A stretch of 64,000 nt of DNA from positions 1-64,000 of the forward strand of contig CACVKW010000830.1 of assembly GCA_902749685.1 (NCBI GenBank), in the 5' to 3' direction. This stretch comes from Olavius sp. associated proteobacterium Delta 1. Its GTDB lineage: Bacteria; Desulfobacterota; Desulfobacteria; Desulfobacterales; JAFDCJ01. Under the pieces are notes generated by a model. That model had not been told where the DNA came from and made no database searches. It was given only the letters and a program-made list of their open reading frames with translations. Shown here piece after piece: positions 43,478 through 52,206 of the stretch; position 1 is the stretch's first letter; each line of letters starts with the position of its first letter. A program made the position numbers and the translations under genes.

Positions 43478-43523
43478 GTTGGGGAGAGGCATTGAGATAT
43501 TTTAAGAAGCATTCTTACAGGGG
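43445..43523 (-). ncRNA. Candidate small RNA with C-rich motifs and intrinsic terminator
   Basis: In the 611-nt gap between livJ and the lytic transglycosylase gene, the minus strand carries a promoter-like TTGACA-N18-TATGTT, then about 79 nt, then a perfect 10-bp hairpin followed by U6. The predicted RNA starts near 43523. It has no open frame with a ribosome site, and it holds three exposed C-rich segments: ACTCCCCTG near the 5' end, CTCTCCCCAAC in the middle, and TCCCC in the terminator loop. Such C-rich motifs could pair with Shine-Dalgarno sequences. I do not recognise a named family. Boundaries are predicted only. Confidence 0.6.
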
Positions 43524-43529
43524 AGTTAC

Positions 43530-43559
43530 AACATACGCTACCACTATGTAGCATGTCAA
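43530..43559 (-). promoter_or_regulatory. Sigma70-like promoter with dyad in the spacer
   Basis: The minus strand reads TTGACA (43559-43554), an 18-nt spacer, and TATGTT (43535-43530, 4 of 6 to consensus). The spacer contains an inverted repeat, GCTAC-N6-GTAGC. A dyad between -35 and -10 is the place where MerR-type activators bind, though their spacers are usually 19-20 nt. On the plus strand the same dyad precedes a T-run (43562-43569), so it might also act as a weak terminator in that direction. Confidence 0.5.
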
Positions 43560-43775
43560 GTCTTTTTTTCAATTTTGGGGAAAAATTTTGCAGATTGACT
43601 CAAGTGTTGTATAATTAATTGAAATGGTTTAATTTTTTAAATATTAAGGGCGTTTCCCAAGCGTCTGTCGATTGACACCGCCCACATTATTCTCATATAA
43701 TCCCTCATTCATGACCGCTGTAATTTCCGGATCGGCAAAAATTATGGTCAACGATCTTAAAGGCCCAATAAGTCA

Positions 43776-45245
43776 ATGAAAGGCGATGGAATGTATAAAT
43801 ATCCAATAATATATGTATTTTTGATTGGTTTGTCCTGCAATCCGGTTTTTGGACAGCAGGAATCTAATTCCCACCCACTGAACTTTCATCATTCTTATCA
43901 ATATAAAGATGATCTAAACGGCCTGAGGGAAAAGCGGCATATTCGGGTTCTGACAGCCTTAAACAAAACCAACTTTTTCCTGCGCAAAGGCAAGATGTAC
44001 GGTTTTGAGTACGAACAACTGAAAGGCTACGAAAAATTTTTAAATCAAGGGATCAAGAAAAGAGAGCTGAAAATAGTGCTTGAATTTATTCCAATCAACC
44101 GTGATGAGTTGATTCCCAAACTGGTGGATGGTTATGGCGATATCGTTGCGGCCGGACTGACCGTCACCGCGCAGCGCAGACGGCTGGCAGATTTTACGAT
44201 GCCATATCTGACCGGAGTTGATGAGGTGGTTGTCACCCACCGGTCCGCGCCTAGACCAAACACAATGGAGGAGCTTGCCGGCCGCAGGGTTTTTGTCAGA
44301 AAGAGCAGCAGCTATTACGAAAGTCTTCTCGCCCTAAATAAAAAGCTCAAAATATCCGGCAAGCCGGCCGTCCGGATTGTTGCCGTAGACGAAAGCCTTG
44401 AAACCGAGGATATTCTCGAACTTGTCAATACCGGTCTAATTGATGTCACTGTCTGTGACAGCCACCTTGCGCGTATTTGGTCGCAAGTCTATCAAAATCT
44501 GGTGGTGTGTGAGACCTTAAAGCTACGGTCCGGCGGCAAGATCGCCTGGATGATTCGAAAGGGCAGTCCGCAACTGAGGGCCAGTTTGAATGCCTACATA
44601 AAAGACAACAAAAAAGGCACGCTGCTGGGGAATATATATTTTAAGCGCTATTACAAAGAAAATAAATGGATTGGAAACCCAATGGGTTCCGATGATACCC
44701 AAAATTTCCTGAAGTATAAAGGTCTTTTTCAGAAGTATGCCCATCAGTATGGATTCGATTGGTTGCTGATTGCGGCGATGGCCTATCAGGAGTCCGGTTT
44801 AGATAACAATAAAAAAAATAAATCAGGTGCTGTCGGCATCATGCAGGTGCTGCCGTCAACCGGCAAAGATAAAAATATCCGCATCTCCAAGGTCCATCTG
44901 CTGGAAAACAATATTCATGCCGGTGTAAAATATCTGGCCTTTCTGAGAGATCGTTATTTTTCCGATCCCCGGATCCAACCCCGGAATCAGATTCGTTTTG
45001 CGCTTGCATCATACAATGCCGGTCCTGCTACAATTAGCCGTGCCAGAACCCTGGCCGAGGAGATGGGGTTGGATTCTAACCGCTGGTTTCGCAATGTGGA
45101 GCTTGCTGCATTGAAAATGATCGGTCAGGAGACGGTGCGCTATGTCAGCAACATTAACAAATATTACGTGATCTACCAGCACGCCTCGGAAAGTTTCGAT
45201 GCGCGGCAAAAAGAGAAAAAAGTGCTCGAGAATAAAGCACAGTAA
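43776..45245 (+). CDS. MltF-like membrane-bound lytic murein transglycosylase
   Basis: A 489-residue protein with a signal peptide (about 6-27). Residues about 55-280 form a periplasmic solute-binding (type II) domain (HIRVLTALNKTNFFLRKGK, DIVAAGLTVTAQRRRLADF). Residues about 310-470 form a soluble lytic transglycosylase domain with the catalytic Glu in AAMAYQESGLDNN, then SGAVGIMQVLPST and ASYNAGPATISRA. It cleaves peptidoglycan in the periplasm, as E. coli MltF does. ATG at 43791 (MYKYP) with GGCGATGGA upstream is an alternative start. Monocistronic. Confidence 0.9.
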   Translation: MKGDGMYKYPIIYVFLIGLSCNPVFGQQESNSHPLNFHHSYQYKDDLNGLREKRHIRVLTALNKTNFFLRKGKMYGFEYEQLKGYEKFLNQGIKKRELKIVLEFIPINRDELIPKLVDGYGDIVAAGLTVTAQRRRLADFTMPYLTGVDEVVVTHRSAPRPNTMEELAGRRVFVRKSSSYYESLLALNKKLKISGKPAVRIVAVDESLETEDILELVNTGLIDVTVCDSHLARIWSQVYQNLVVCETLKLRSGGKIAWMIRKGSPQLRASLNAYIKDNKKGTLLGNIYFKRYYKENKWIGNPMGSDDTQNFLKYKGLFQKYAHQYGFDWLLIAAMAYQESGLDNNKKNKSGAVGIMQVLPSTGKDKNIRISKVHLLENNIHAGVKYLAFLRDRYFSDPRIQPRNQIRFALASYNAGPATISRARTLAEEMGLDSNRWFRNVELAALKMIGQETVRYVSNINKYYVIYQHASESFDARQKEKKVLENKAQ

Positions 45246-45247
45246 AA

Positions 45248-45341
45248 ATACACAGCTTTGCTCAATCCAGCCGATTCGCTCTTGTAATTGTCGGTTTTAA
45301 TACCAGCTTATCAGGCATATGATGCCAACGCTGTGTATGTT
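45248..45341. repeat. 94-bp element with inverted ends, family A, copy 2
   Basis: It starts ATACACAGCT and ends AACGCTGTGTATGTT, and is exactly as long as the copy at 3084-3177, with the TTGTCGGTTTTA block at the same offset. It lies 3 nt after the MltF-like stop codon, so it may also serve as that gene's 3' end. The internal sequence otherwise differs. Confidence 0.7.
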
Positions 45342-45437
45342 AAAAATCTATTGTAGTTATACTTATAGCGCCACACCGGATTTGTTTCTCTTTGCCCAAA
45401 ACAACGCTGCCGATTTGATTTACGATTTTTTCGAAAT

Positions 45438-45911
45438 TCATTTTTCCCCTAAATATACGCCTTTATAGTCCAGGGAAGCAAATGGTGTTCCGTCGGAAAA
45501 TGACTGCGCGCCAACCACTTCCCCCAGAAATAGCGTGTGATTACCGGGGGTGTAACGGGCTATGACATTGCATTCCAGATAGGCCATGCATTCGCTCAGT
45601 ATCGGACAGCCGGTTTTTCCGCGTGCCCATTGAACGGATGAAAATTTGGATTTTGGATCAGGCCCCTTAAACCGAGCCAAGAATTCCATTTGCTGCCGAT
45701 CAATCACATGCAGGGCAAAACAGCCGCTTTTTTCAATTAGCTGATGCGAATACCGATTTGGATGCACTGCTGCCATAATCAGCAGCGGGTCGTAGGAAAT
45801 TTGTGACACCCACGACGCGATCATGCCGTTGACCGCTTCTTTATGATAACTCGTTAACACATAGATCCCATAGGTCATCTTGCCAAGCGTTTTAATCCAG
45901 TCTTCTTGCAT
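45438..45911 (-). CDS. Flavin reductase family protein
   Basis: A 157-residue FMN-binding split-barrel protein. Signatures are MTYGIYVLTSYHKEAVNGMI, ASWVSQISYDPLLIMAAVHP and NRYSHQLIEKSGCFALHVID. Such proteins bind FMN and reduce flavin with NAD(P)H, or act as flavin-dependent oxidoreductases. No oxygenase partner is adjacent. The start is ATG 45911. Role beyond flavin binding is unknown. Confidence 0.85.
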   Translation of the reverse strand: MQEDWIKTLGKMTYGIYVLTSYHKEAVNGMIASWVSQISYDPLLIMAAVHPNRYSHQLIEKSGCFALHVIDRQQMEFLARFKGPDPKSKFSSVQWARGKTGCPILSECMAYLECNVIARYTPGNHTLFLGEVVGAQSFSDGTPFASLDYKGVYLGEK

Positions 45912-46329
45912 GGTATATATTCCTCCAAATTATTCCGCCCGGAAAATAACAGATTCAGGGCTGTAAATGGTTTTTTGATAACTGAAGAAATTTGTTGGAT
46001 TGAAGGACCGATTGTGTTTTATCCGAACCGGGCACCGATCACTTCAGACCAGCATATCATTCATCACAGCACACCGCAATTGTCGCGGTAAGATTCAGGT
46101 ATTATATAATTTCGCCGAAATGCAATGGTTCAAAACGATATTTTAAAGAGTGCCCGAAACTGGAGCCGCCACAACAATTTTTGCGGAACTCAAAATTTCG
46201 AATCCACTATCCAATGTTAGCTGAAATCTGCCCATGGTCCTTGCCCTTTCATTCCGCAATCCGCAATCCGAATTCCAAAATCAATATACCCCGTTGATCT
46301 ATAATTCATCTCATGATAAGCGCATAGCG
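45912..46329. other. Intergenic region with word repeats upstream of TPR protein gene
   Basis: About 418 bases with no recognisable gene. A word set ATTCCGCAATCCGCAATCCG lies at 46250-46269, the same as at 35938-36005. The long open frame starting at 46234 translates those words, so I start the next gene at 46330 instead. Confidence 0.5.
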
Positions 46330-48129
46330 ATGAGTTCAAATCAAAATTTTTGCCGGAATAGCACCACCGATAAACTGCATGGCGTCGCTCCCTGGTTTGC
46401 TGCCGGCCATCTGCTGCCCGTCGCGCTGCTGTTTATCATCAGCCTGGCGGTTTACTATAATTCATTGTCAAACGGGTTTGTCTTTGATGATTATGCGGTC
46501 ATCGTTGAAAATAAGCATATAAATAACTTAAGTAACAGCCTGCCCGCTTTTTTTAGCAACTCCTATTTTATCATAGCCGCCGGTGAAGCCAGCTACCGGC
46601 CGATCGCAACGCTTTCATATTTTGTTATCCATTCATTTGCGGGACTGGATCCGTTTTATTTTCACCTCAGCAGTGTTTTTTTGCACATGCTAAATGTCAT
46701 TCTGGTGTACCTTTTTTTCGTTTTGATACTGGAAAACCGGTTCAAAGCCTTGCTGGCCGGCCTCTTATTTGCCTGCCATCCGGCCCTGACCGAGGCGGTT
46801 GACTGTATCGCCTTCAATGAGGACCTTCTAACCGCTTTTTTCTTTCTTCTGGCTTTAATTCTATATGTTAAATGCGTGGCTAAAGGGGCAGCCGGCGCTG
46901 CTTATTTTTCATCATTGCTCTTTTACTTCTGCGGTCTGTTATCCAAAGAAATGGCGATTACGTTGCTGCCTATAATTTTGCTTTATGACCTGACATTCGG
47001 CGGCGGCAATGGGCAGTCGCTGTCTAAAAACCATGTCCTGGGCATTGTTAAAAGCAGATGGCTTTTTTATCTGGGATATACCACGGTCAGCATTTTTTAT
47101 CTGGTGCTGCGTTTTGTGATTTTCACCCATCCTGCCGACGGCATTAAACCGCACTTTGGAGATTGGCCTGAAAGGGTGCTGTATCTGCCGAATCACATTT
47201 TCAATTTTGTCAAACTGGCATTTGTACCGTATGATCTAAATGTTGACTATGTGTTTTCTTATCCTCAGACTTTTATGGCGGCTTCGCAATTAATCGGTTT
47301 TTTTATTATTGCAGGACTGGTCGTTTTCAGTTTTTTTCGCTTTAGACATTTCAAGGAAATATTTTTTGGCATTTGGTGGTTTCTAATCACGCTTTTGCCG
47401 GTCTACAATTTAGTTCAAATATTTAATCCCTTTGCCGAGCGCTATCTGTATATTCCCGTAATCGGTTTCTGCCTCGTGGTGCCGGTTATGCTCGATGGTA
47501 TTTTCAACAGGCGGCTTGCCAGAGCGGTTGCGGCCAATATGGCAACATTGCTTGTGGTTCTGGTAATCATTGGTGTCTACTCAACGACCACCATTGCGCG
47601 CAACCGCGACTGGAAAGATGGCTTCACCCTGTGGTCAAAAACGGTGACCCAGTCTCCGGACAGCGGCGTTGCCCACGGCAGTCTGGGGCGTGCTTATCAG
47701 GAGCAGGGGCTGCTGAAGGAAGCTATCGCTGAATATGAGACGGCTGTAAAGTTACTGCCGAATCACTTTAAAGCCTATTACAATCTGGGGGTAGTATACG
47801 ATCAAAAAGGCAAAATTAACAAAGCTGTTGATAATTATAAAAAGTCCATTCTCATTTATTCCGGTTTCGCCAATGCCCACTATAATCTTGCAAATATTTA
47901 CCATAAACGGGGATTGACCGATGATGCCATCCGCCATTACAATCAAGTGGTTAAATTAGTGCCGGATGATTTAGAAGCCCGCAACAATCTGGGGGTCGCC
48001 CTCGCCAGGCAGGGAAAGTTGGATCAAGCGATATTGGAATGGCAGAAAGTTCTGAAAATCGACCCGGCCAATAAAAGCGCCCAGGACAATGTCAGAAAGG
48101 CCAAGGGGATATTGGAAAAATCCAATTAA
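46330..48129 (+). CDS. TMTC-like multi-pass membrane protein with C-terminal TPR repeats
   Basis: I start at ATG 46330 (MSSNQNFCRNSTTDK). The 599-residue protein has about 10-11 hydrophobic segments (residues about 25-440), including NSLSNGFVFDDYAVIVENKH and YRPIATLSYFVIHSF, as in GT-C-type/TMTC (DUF1736-like) proteins. Three to four TPR units follow (about 460-590; AHGSLGRAYQEQGLLKEAI, AYYNLGVVYDQKGKINKAV, ARNNLGVALARQGKLDQAI). The FDD acidic pair near the first loop is where GT-C enzymes bind lipid-phosphate sugar donors. It may glycosylate proteins; this is inference. Confidence 0.82.
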   Translation: MSSNQNFCRNSTTDKLHGVAPWFAAGHLLPVALLFIISLAVYYNSLSNGFVFDDYAVIVENKHINNLSNSLPAFFSNSYFIIAAGEASYRPIATLSYFVIHSFAGLDPFYFHLSSVFLHMLNVILVYLFFVLILENRFKALLAGLLFACHPALTEAVDCIAFNEDLLTAFFFLLALILYVKCVAKGAAGAAYFSSLLFYFCGLLSKEMAITLLPIILLYDLTFGGGNGQSLSKNHVLGIVKSRWLFYLGYTTVSIFYLVLRFVIFTHPADGIKPHFGDWPERVLYLPNHIFNFVKLAFVPYDLNVDYVFSYPQTFMAASQLIGFFIIAGLVVFSFFRFRHFKEIFFGIWWFLITLLPVYNLVQIFNPFAERYLYIPVIGFCLVVPVMLDGIFNRRLARAVAANMATLLVVLVIIGVYSTTTIARNRDWKDGFTLWSKTVTQSPDSGVAHGSLGRAYQEQGLLKEAIAEYETAVKLLPNHFKAYYNLGVVYDQKGKINKAVDNYKKSILIYSGFANAHYNLANIYHKRGLTDDAIRHYNQVVKLVPDDLEARNNLGVALARQGKLDQAILEWQKVLKIDPANKSAQDNVRKAKGILEKSN

Positions 48130-48182
48130 GCGGCCCTGAAAAAAAGCACGCTCAGGGATTTAAAATGCTATGAAAAATACAG

Positions 48183-48284
48183 CTACCTGAATTTTAAAGC
48201 ACCAAACATCGCTCCTAGTTAATTACGGTAAATTGGTCCCGTACGTTGCTGTGAGTTATTGCGTGCAAAATTCAGGTATTAGTT
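48183..48284. repeat. About 100-bp element with inverted ends, family B, copy 1
   Basis: The element runs from CTACCTGAATTTTAAAGC to GCAAAATTCAGGTATTAG. Read on the minus strand it aligns along its whole length with the plus strand of 58174-58281 (TAATACCTGAATTTTGCA, ACGGNNCAANTTACCG, GCGATG, AAAATT.AGGTA). The outer ends are complementary to each other. The stop codon of the MttB remnant lies within its edge. Confidence 0.7.
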
Positions 48285-48650
48285 GAATATGAACTCTGGA
48301 ATTTTTTCACCCTTCCGAAGCGCATAGTCGGTGAGTATATTTTTCATTTCATCAAGCCTGTGCGCATCAATCGCCGGTGCCTTATAGGTGCTGAGGATTT
48401 GGTGTTTTTTGTCTCTGGCTCGTTCAAATATCTCCCTGCTTCCCGCTTCAGCATATTTAGTGTAGCTGGTCCTGCCGATGATTTCTCTGGAAGGGATCAA
48501 AAGCTCCTTTTGGAACCAATCAAATGTATGGTCAGAACCGAGTATGCCCGCTGCATCGAACTTGTTCTCCTTAATGAAATCCACGGCAAGGGTGTCTTCT
48601 GTAACGGTTATACCGCGTATCAGCCTGTGAATCATTCCGTTAAGGCAGAT
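48279..48650 (-). pseudogene. Trimethylamine-methyltransferase (MttB) family, C-terminal remnant
   Basis: About 118-123 residues match only the C-terminal part of MttB-superfamily corrinoid methyltransferases (normally near 480 residues): MIHRLIRGITVTEDTLAVDF, HTFDWFQKELLIPSREIIG, and AEAGSREIFERARDKKHQIL. The frame upstream of ATG 48635 reads ICLNG and then meets the TAA that ends the ketopantoate-reductase-like gene in the same frame. The barrel with the active site, including the pyrrolysine position of the TMA enzymes, is missing. It is therefore a truncated remnant left by recombination. Confidence 0.75.
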
Positions 48651-49433
48651 TTAGGATTCCGCTATTAAACGCCGGTGAATATCTCTAATGATCGGTATTT
48701 TTATGCCGGCTTGATCCGCTATTTCCAGCGCTCGTGCTAGGCGCCCGGGTGCTGAGCGCCCCCTACATTTGTGATCCGGATCGCCCTTAACTCCCGCAAC
48801 GAACCCTTCTATCAGTCGATCGCGGGAAAAAGATTTTTCGGTTACAAATTCCTGCAAAACGATGATGTCATTTGCCACGTCACGGGCTAATTTCTCGTGC
48901 TTTTGCCAGAGCATGGACGTGGTTGTTCCTTCCTCAAGTATCAATCCGGCGATATTGATAGTAAACACGAATACGTTTTTCAATACCAATTCAATTTCAA
49001 GGTCGTCTGCGGTGCTCAATATTTTACAGGGGATTTCGATACCTGCCAGGGATTCGGCAATTAAATCGGCTTCGGATCCATAGACCGGCGACGGCAGAAG
49101 CACATTATAATCCATGCCTTTCTTTTTTTCGAACCAGACAGAAATAACGGTGGGATCGTCAATTTCGTGGATGAGCCAGTCGCGGGGAAGCAGTTCATTT
49201 TGAAGGAGGACGAGAGGCTTGTGCCATCGAGCCGGAAGGGTTTTCATGGTTTCATGATAATCTTTCTCGGCAACTGCTACCAAAACGAGTTGCGGTTCCG
49301 GTACATCTTCAGCTTCCTTGGCGATATTCATATTGCGGGTAATCGGATACACCGGATAACCATTGCGCAAGAAAGCCTTTGCAAATACACTCGCTAATTC
49401 TCCAATACCGATAATGACAATGGGTGGATTCAA
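48651..49433 (-). CDS. Ketopantoate-reductase-like NAD(P)-binding protein
   Basis: A 260-residue protein with an N-terminal Rossmann fold (PPIVIIGIGELASVFAKAF) and PQLVLVAVAEKDYHETMKTL. The C-terminal helical domain has LVLKNVFVFTINIAGLI and TSMLWQKHEKLARDVANDII, like the ApbA/PanE C-domain. It is shorter than PanE (about 300) and the glycine-rich loop is GIGELA rather than GxGxxG. It may reduce a 2-oxo acid, but the reaction is not certain. Confidence 0.65.
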   Translation of the reverse strand: MNPPIVIIGIGELASVFAKAFLRNGYPVYPITRNMNIAKEAEDVPEPQLVLVAVAEKDYHETMKTLPARWHKPLVLLQNELLPRDWLIHEIDDPTVISVWFEKKKGMDYNVLLPSPVYGSEADLIAESLAGIEIPCKILSTADDLEIELVLKNVFVFTINIAGLILEEGTTTSMLWQKHEKLARDVANDIIVLQEFVTEKSFSRDRLIEGFVAGVKGDPDHKCRGRSAPGRLARALEIADQAGIKIPIIRDIHRRLIAES

Positions 49434-49559
49434 TTTCAGCTTCCTATTTTGTTATGGGACTCGGAATTGCACAAATTCTCCCTGATCCCAATTAGTTTAC
49501 GATCATTTAAAGGGAATATAGTTTCTGTCGGCCTTGTGTGTCAAATTATAAAATGGTAT

Positions 49560-49640
49560 AAGATTCGAAATTTCTGAATTTTTGATCTTCATATCTCATT
49601 GATCTGTGTAAATCAGTGAAGATCCGTATCCACTTTTGTT
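49560..49640. repeat. Word-type intergenic sequence upstream of acetoacetyl-CoA synthetase
   Basis: ATCTGTGTAAATCAGTGAAG and ATCCGTATCC (about 49603-49632) resemble the CCGTGTATATCTGTGAAAATCC words at 6860. The copy is short and less regular than the others. Confidence 0.45.
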
Positions 49641-49682
49641 GATTCAGCAGAAAAACTCTGTTCGTCTAAATCGGAGGATACC

Positions 49683-51671
49683 ATGGGAGCGCAACCTGTC
49701 AGGGAAGGCACCATACTGTGGGAGCCCACCGAGGAATCAAAAAACCGGGCCACCATAACCGGATACATACAATGGCTTGAATCAGAGCAAGGATTATCCT
49801 TTGAAAATTATGACAGCCTCTGGGAATGGTCGGTCACGGATATTGAGACTTTCTGGCAAACCCTCTGGCATTTTTTCGACATCAAGGCTTCAAAACCATA
49901 TACGTCCATATTGTCCGAACGAAAAATGCCCGGGGCCAAATGGTTCGCCGGTGCCGAACTGAACTATGCCGAGCACGTGTTTCGCCATATGCCATCTTCC
50001 CAGCCGGCGCTGCTGTTTCAATCGGAAATAGTCCCCCTAACGGAAATCTCCTGGGATGCGCTTTATCAGCAGGTCACTTCCGTGGCAACCGCCCTGCGCG
50101 GCCTGGGAGTTAATCGCGGTGATCGGGTTGTCGCCTACATGCCGAACATTCCTCAAACGCTGGTTGCCTTTTTGGCCTGTGCCAGCATTGGAGCCGTCTG
50201 GTCCAGCTGTTCGCCTGATTTCGGTACGCGCAGCGTGATTGACCGCTTTAACCAGATTGGACCCCGGGTGTTATTTGCCGTTGACGGTTACTCATACGGC
50301 GGCAAATCTTTTGACCTGCAGCCGGCCGTGGGCGAACTTCAACGGTCGCTTGCAACCCTGGAAAAAACAGTACTTGTCCCTTACTTAAAATTGGATGCTC
50401 AGCCCGATGGATTGGATAAGGTGTTAAAGTGGGACGATATCCCATTAAAAGAAAATCGCGAATTTTTATTTGAACAGTTACCGTTTGATCATCCTCTCTG
50501 GGTGGTTTACTCTTCAGGTACCACCGGGCTGCCCAAAGGCCTGGTGCATGGACACGGTGGCATATTATTAGAATTTATGAAGTTTTCGAGGCTGCATATG
50601 AATATTCAGCCGGGTGACCGCTTTTTCTGGTTTTCCACCACCGGCTGGGTGATGTGGAATATTATGCATGGCAGCCTGCTCCAGGGAGCCACGCCCATCC
50701 TATATGATGGAAGCCCGGGTTATCCTGATTTGAACGCGTTGTGGGAGCTTGCAGCCCGGACGAAGATGACTTTTTTCGGAACTAGTGCAGCCTATTTAAC
50801 CGGATGTATGCATGCCGGCCTTGAGCCGGGGGAAAAATATGATCTAAGCAATCTGAAGGCGATCGGCTCGACGGGTTCCCCTTTGCCCGTTGACGGTTTC
50901 CGATGGGTATATGATCGGGTTAAAGGTGATATTGTGCTGGGCTCCACCAGTGGCGGCACCGACCCGTGCACCGGATTTTTAGGCAGCTGCCCCCTGCTGC
51001 CGGTTAGAGCCGGCGAGCTTCAATGTCGGTGCCTGGGGGTCAAAGCCCTGGCCTTTGATGAAAGCGGGATATCTCTCATTGACGAGGTCGGTGAGTTGGT
51101 CATCACCGAACCCATGCCGTCCATGCCGCTTAAACTCTGGAACGATACCGACAATGCACGCTATATCGCGAGCTATTTCAATATGTATCCGGGAGTGTGG
51201 CGACACGGAGACTGGGTCAAGTTTACCTCGCGGGGCAGTGGGATTATTCTCGGTCGCTCGGATTCAACCATCAATCGGCTGGGTGTTCGAATGGGCAGCA
51301 GTGAAATCTATTCTGCGGTGGAGGATCTCGCTGAAGTCACCGACAGCCTCGTAATTGGATTTGAAACTCCCCATGGAGGGTATCTGATGCCGCTTTTTGT
51401 TGTTCTCAAAGACGGGGTCGAGCTGAACGAAGACGTTAAAAAAAAGATTAACACTAAAATACGCAGTCGATTATCACCGCGCCATATCCCGGACGAAATT
51501 TATGCCATCAGTGACATTCCCCGCACCTTGAACGCTAAAAAACTCGAGGTGCCGGTGAAGAAAATCCTTACCGGTGTCCCGGTAGAAAATGCCGTGAATG
51601 TCGATTCCATGAGCAATCCGGAATCCATAAAATATTTCGTGGATTTTTTTGATAATATGTCGACACGATGA
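49683..51671 (+). CDS. Acetoacetyl-CoA synthetase
   Basis: A 662-residue ANL ligase of normal length for acetoacetate-CoA ligase. It opens ILWEPTEESKNRATITGYIQ. It has the P-loop VVYSSGTTGLPKGLVHGHGG, the acyl-site TTGWVMWNIMHGSL, GSTSGGTDPCTGFLGSCP, VWRHGDWVKFTSRGSGIILG and the catalytic Lys near IPRTLNAKKLEVPVKKI. It makes acetoacetyl-CoA from acetoacetate, CoA and ATP. GGAGGATACC precedes ATG 49683. The two-subunit CoA-transferase at 58819-60154 could act on related acids. Confidence 0.93.
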   Translation: MGAQPVREGTILWEPTEESKNRATITGYIQWLESEQGLSFENYDSLWEWSVTDIETFWQTLWHFFDIKASKPYTSILSERKMPGAKWFAGAELNYAEHVFRHMPSSQPALLFQSEIVPLTEISWDALYQQVTSVATALRGLGVNRGDRVVAYMPNIPQTLVAFLACASIGAVWSSCSPDFGTRSVIDRFNQIGPRVLFAVDGYSYGGKSFDLQPAVGELQRSLATLEKTVLVPYLKLDAQPDGLDKVLKWDDIPLKENREFLFEQLPFDHPLWVVYSSGTTGLPKGLVHGHGGILLEFMKFSRLHMNIQPGDRFFWFSTTGWVMWNIMHGSLLQGATPILYDGSPGYPDLNALWELAARTKMTFFGTSAAYLTGCMHAGLEPGEKYDLSNLKAIGSTGSPLPVDGFRWVYDRVKGDIVLGSTSGGTDPCTGFLGSCPLLPVRAGELQCRCLGVKALAFDESGISLIDEVGELVITEPMPSMPLKLWNDTDNARYIASYFNMYPGVWRHGDWVKFTSRGSGIILGRSDSTINRLGVRMGSSEIYSAVEDLAEVTDSLVIGFETPHGGYLMPLFVVLKDGVELNEDVKKKINTKIRSRLSPRHIPDEIYAISDIPRTLNAKKLEVPVKKILTGVPVENAVNVDSMSNPESIKYFVDFFDNMSTR

Positions 51672-52206
51672 TCACCTCCCGCCCACCACAAACCCGGATA
51701 AACTAGGATATGCCTATAAGTGGTTTTGAAACCACTTCTAATCCCGTCGACAGTTGATCCAACTAAACCTTACATTGCGATTGGCCCTGAATGCGCGCAT
51801 CGTCAGTTACTGAATTGATGTCAACCCAAGCACAAATTGGGCTCACAGCAACGCTGGCGGTGCCAAAATGTCTTATTCAACCTTTTAATGAAATTTATAA
51901 TCTAAGTGGGCTTGTCAAATTAGTTGAAATCAGTCGCTGAATAAAATTTATTATATAATTACAGGTATTTATAACTTTTTTCTTGACAAAGGACTAGTTA
52001 TATTTTACTGCATGAAAAAATTAAATTAGCGGAAAGCCATTAAAATCGACATAAAATATGATCCGGATGGAAAAATTGACTAGTAACGGAAAGCATTATC
52101 TCCTTAAGGCAAAAATAAATATAAGTTAGGGAAGGGCAATCATTAATGTTGCAGGTTCAGGGTCTGTCCCGTTTCATCGGGCAGATGCCGCGAAAGGAGG
52201 GCAATT
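51672..52206. other. Intergenic region upstream of PEP-CTERM protein gene
   Basis: About 535 bases with no credible gene. It contains a perfect hairpin AAGTGGTTT-TG-AAACCACTT-like dyad at 51718-51737, after acetoacetyl-CoA synthetase and without a T-run. A leader hairpin at 52163-52185 is listed separately. I looked for a c-di-GMP riboswitch core and could not match one. Confidence 0.5.
52163..52185 (+). promoter_or_regulatory. Leader hairpin 9 nt before ribosome site of PEP-CTERM gene
   Basis: TCTGTCCCG-TTTCAT-CGGGCAGA pairs as an 8-bp stem with one bulged T, followed within 9 nt by AAAGGAGGG, the ribosome site of the gene at 52207. It is placed where it could affect translation initiation or mRNA stability. 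No known riboswitch was recognised. Confidence 0.4.

Noticed and set aside
52000-52200. c-di-GMP riboswitch before the PEP-CTERM gene
   Set aside because: I could not find the conserved GEMM core elements in order; only a simple hairpin before the ribosome site is supported.
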